From Larus michahellis (taxonomy: Eukaryota; Chordata; Aves; Charadriiformes; Laridae), in contig NC_133898.1 of NCBI RefSeq assembly GCF_964199755.1, positions 32,925,985-32,989,984 on the forward strand: DNA of 64,000 nt. Reading direction: 5' to 3'. The translations under genes and the position numbers were made by a program. How positions within the stretch are numbered: position 1 is the stretch's first letter; every line of letters starts with the position of its first letter. The notes beneath the pieces were generated by a model. That model worked only from the letters and a program-made list of their open reading frames with translations. It was not told where the DNA came from and searched no databases. This document shows positions 61,952-64,000 of this stretch, one piece after another.

Positions 61952-63810
61952 CCAAACCAGAGAACACCTACTTTCTGTCACTCTCTACTTTTTTATTAAT
62001 CTTTAACTGTTGCTGTGCCTGGCCTGGTTTTATGACTGGTGTCTGCAAATGTTCACAGGGTTGGGTTTTACCGGCAAAGATATCAGCAGAAAGCAGGGTT
62101 TGGGGGAGGGAGTGAGCGGCAGACGTGGCTTTCCAGAACCGAAGGTTTGGTTTGCCTCTGCCAGCCTGCGTGCCAGAGCTGCCTGTGTGCACACGTAGGC
62201 AGAGAGCAGCTCGGCAGCACAGCTTTTATTTCCAGGACTTGGTAGTTGCTCATCAGTGTAAAATATTACTTCCCCCCCCCATCAATTTTTCTTGCAAACA
62301 CCCTGAACCTAACCAAAAATGTATCAGATAAATTATTCGCTGTTTCATTATTCACTCAGCTCTACTTATGTGGGCGTGCTACCATCAGCATTTTGAAAGT
62401 CAGCCCAAAGAATGGAGCCTACCTATGAGCACAATGTGAGCTAATGATTCACAAAACAGAGTTTGAATTCAGTAACAAGTATGTTTTTAACAACTGCTTT
62501 CTAGACTCACTCTGAGGCAGATTAACATGCAATGCCCCTATCTACCTACCTAACAAAGAATGTTTTGACGCTAGCTTGGGCCGACTTTTTAAAATCAGCT
62601 TTACTGTTGGCCACAATCCAAGGCAGCGGGACCGCACAACTGGTACAGTTTCTCTCTAGGTCAAAATTTCAGCTTCACAGGCACAGCCGTAATGAATTTC
62701 TTTAGTATGAAGTTCTCACTGGTTTCAGTCCAGAAAAGGTAAAACTACATATCCTTGACAGCATAATTATGGTTTCTAAGCAATTTAAGCTAAGATGCTA
62801 TTCCTTTGATTTCTACTACCAGGTGTTACTAAGGACCAAGCACTATTAGGGTATCTGCTGGCCCTAAGAATGAATTTAGCCCATGACAAATGCCTTGGAC
62901 TATTCTGAGTACTTTCAATATGTCCTCAGACCAGCCAGCTTTTAATTCGACATTCTTCATGGCGTGCATCTCACCTGTGGGCTGAAGTGAAAGAACCAAA
63001 AGCAAACCCCAGTAAGGCAACAGTATCACAAGGCTGGAAGCACTATAAATGTTGCAGGAAAGCTTCACCTGAGAGGATTACTCCTCAATTTTCAGAGCAA
63101 AAGAACATGCTGGTAAACTTGCCAAACCGAAACTAGCTGATACATTTCTTTGCATAAATACCTCTTTATCCCTACTTTGGTAGACCTTATTGACCTAGGT
63201 CAAATATGAATAGATGAAATGCAGATGGCAGATGATTTAGCCTCTCCAGCTACTCACACTGAATCACAGAAAGTCAGATACTTCATTAAAAATCCCAAAG
63301 CTAGTATTTGTCTGCAGGGCACAATATGGTCCGCGCAACCTACAAAAAGGAGAATGTGCTCTCTCCCCCTTATTTCTAAGTCATTTGATTCCCAAGGAGC
63401 TCACTGGATAGCGTATAATAAATAGTACAAAAAGGGCGTTTATTATGAAAACATTTGATGAGAGGAAATAAGATGATATCTATATGCAACTTAAGGATCT
63501 TAGACATATAATGTTACAACCGAGAAGTCTGGATGGCAGTCAGAACTCTACTCATCCTTCTCAAGAATATTAAAATCCAACTTCTACTCTGATAGCATCA
63601 ATGATCAAAAGGCATAAACAATCAGGCTTTCTATGCTAATGATTGCACTGGAATACTTCCTTAAGTAGTTTAACCAATTAGAAGGAGCACCAGCCATTAG
63701 AAGGAATCTTAATAATGGATTAGTTATTCGGAATCCTTTAAAAGAACTACGCAGTTTTTGATCTCATGTATTGCTCGTTTTTTCTTGAGACTGCAGCTGT
63801 TTTTCTGTTC

Positions 63811-63836
63811 TTTTTTTTTTTTTAATAAAAAAAACC
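63811..63836. repeat. T13 run joined to A-rich tract
   Basis: Thirteen T are followed by AATAAAAAAAA, giving a self-complementary T/A block. It contains an AATAAA hexamer, but nothing upstream suggests a transcript end. Confidence 0.8.
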
Positions 63837-64000
63837 TTCCCAAAGTCTTAGAAAGAATGAAGCTACCAGCCTTCCGCCTTTATTTTTATTAGCTTAATTT
63901 GTGAATCATTGAAAGTTAATATAGTTGTGGTTCACACATGAAAAATACGACTTGAAAGTTTAAGTAATACGAGTCTTTCTTCCATGTGAGCTCTAAGGCA

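Larger units (their letters stand above)
61733..64000. other. Unique noncoding DNA at the right edge
   Basis: No supported gene. It contains a purine tract (about 61914-61951), a GC-richer spot at 62100-62220 with several overlapping short frames, a C9 run (62272-62280), and a T13 run followed by A-rich sequence (63811-63836). The window ends in AT-rich sequence without a recognisable element. Confidence 0.55.

Noticed and set aside
1..64000. Endogenous retrovirus or LTR element
   Set aside because: No paired LTR-like repeats, primer-binding site, polypurine tract or retroviral protein motif was seen on either strand.

Overview
This window looks like vertebrate nuclear DNA, most probably from a bird, and I see no convincing protein-coding gene in it. 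The avian call rests on the repeats. Five short copies end with the CR1 LINE 3' tail, a motif of the type 'tggactagatgatct...aggtcccttccaaccc' followed by an (ATTCTATG)n or (ATTCTGTG)n octamer tail. There is also one long degraded CR1 and a few very old MIR-like and sauropsid-type fragments. Recognisable repeats cover only a few percent of the 64 kb, the background is AT-rich and poor in CpG, and open frames are short and scattered over all six frames. This is what avian intergenic DNA or a long intron looks like. There are no operons, no bacterial signals, no CRISPR array and no rRNA or tRNA that I can recognise.

Layout. 1-16 kb: unique AT-rich DNA with homopolymers, two short CR1 tails (8974-9036 and 11905-12013), a diffuse ancient repeat near 12.5 kb, and several short exon-like segments between good splice signals (105-132/140, 562-585, 14604-14621). 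16.07-17.80 kb: an old CR1 inserted on the minus strand, retaining 3' end, a reverse-transcriptase remnant and endonuclease-side sequence, with an internal deletion. 17.8-28.9 kb: unique DNA with one MIR-like fragment (about 25.36-25.55 kb). 28.95-29.64 kb: a GC- and CpG-rich patch with a YY1-like site and the longest open frame of the window, the best promoter or enhancer candidate. 29.7-43 kb: unique DNA with an AT-rich microsatellite cluster at 33.5-33.9 kb. 43.08-43.85 kb: a second CpG-enriched, motif-dense block. 43.92-44.90 kb: two CR1 3' ends in the same orientation. 45-64 kb: unique DNA with one CR1 tail (48.8 kb), one clear MIR-like copy (51.5 kb), old sauropsid-type fragments (49.4 and 53.0 kb) and short tandem duplications.

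I found no new multi-gene system. The items most worth testing are the CpG/YY1 patch at 29 kb, the 43 kb block, the microexon-like and zero-length splice-site arrangements, a 16-bp forkhead-like palindrome at 57.48 kb, and the old minus-strand CR1. All functional statements about these are inference from sequence alone.
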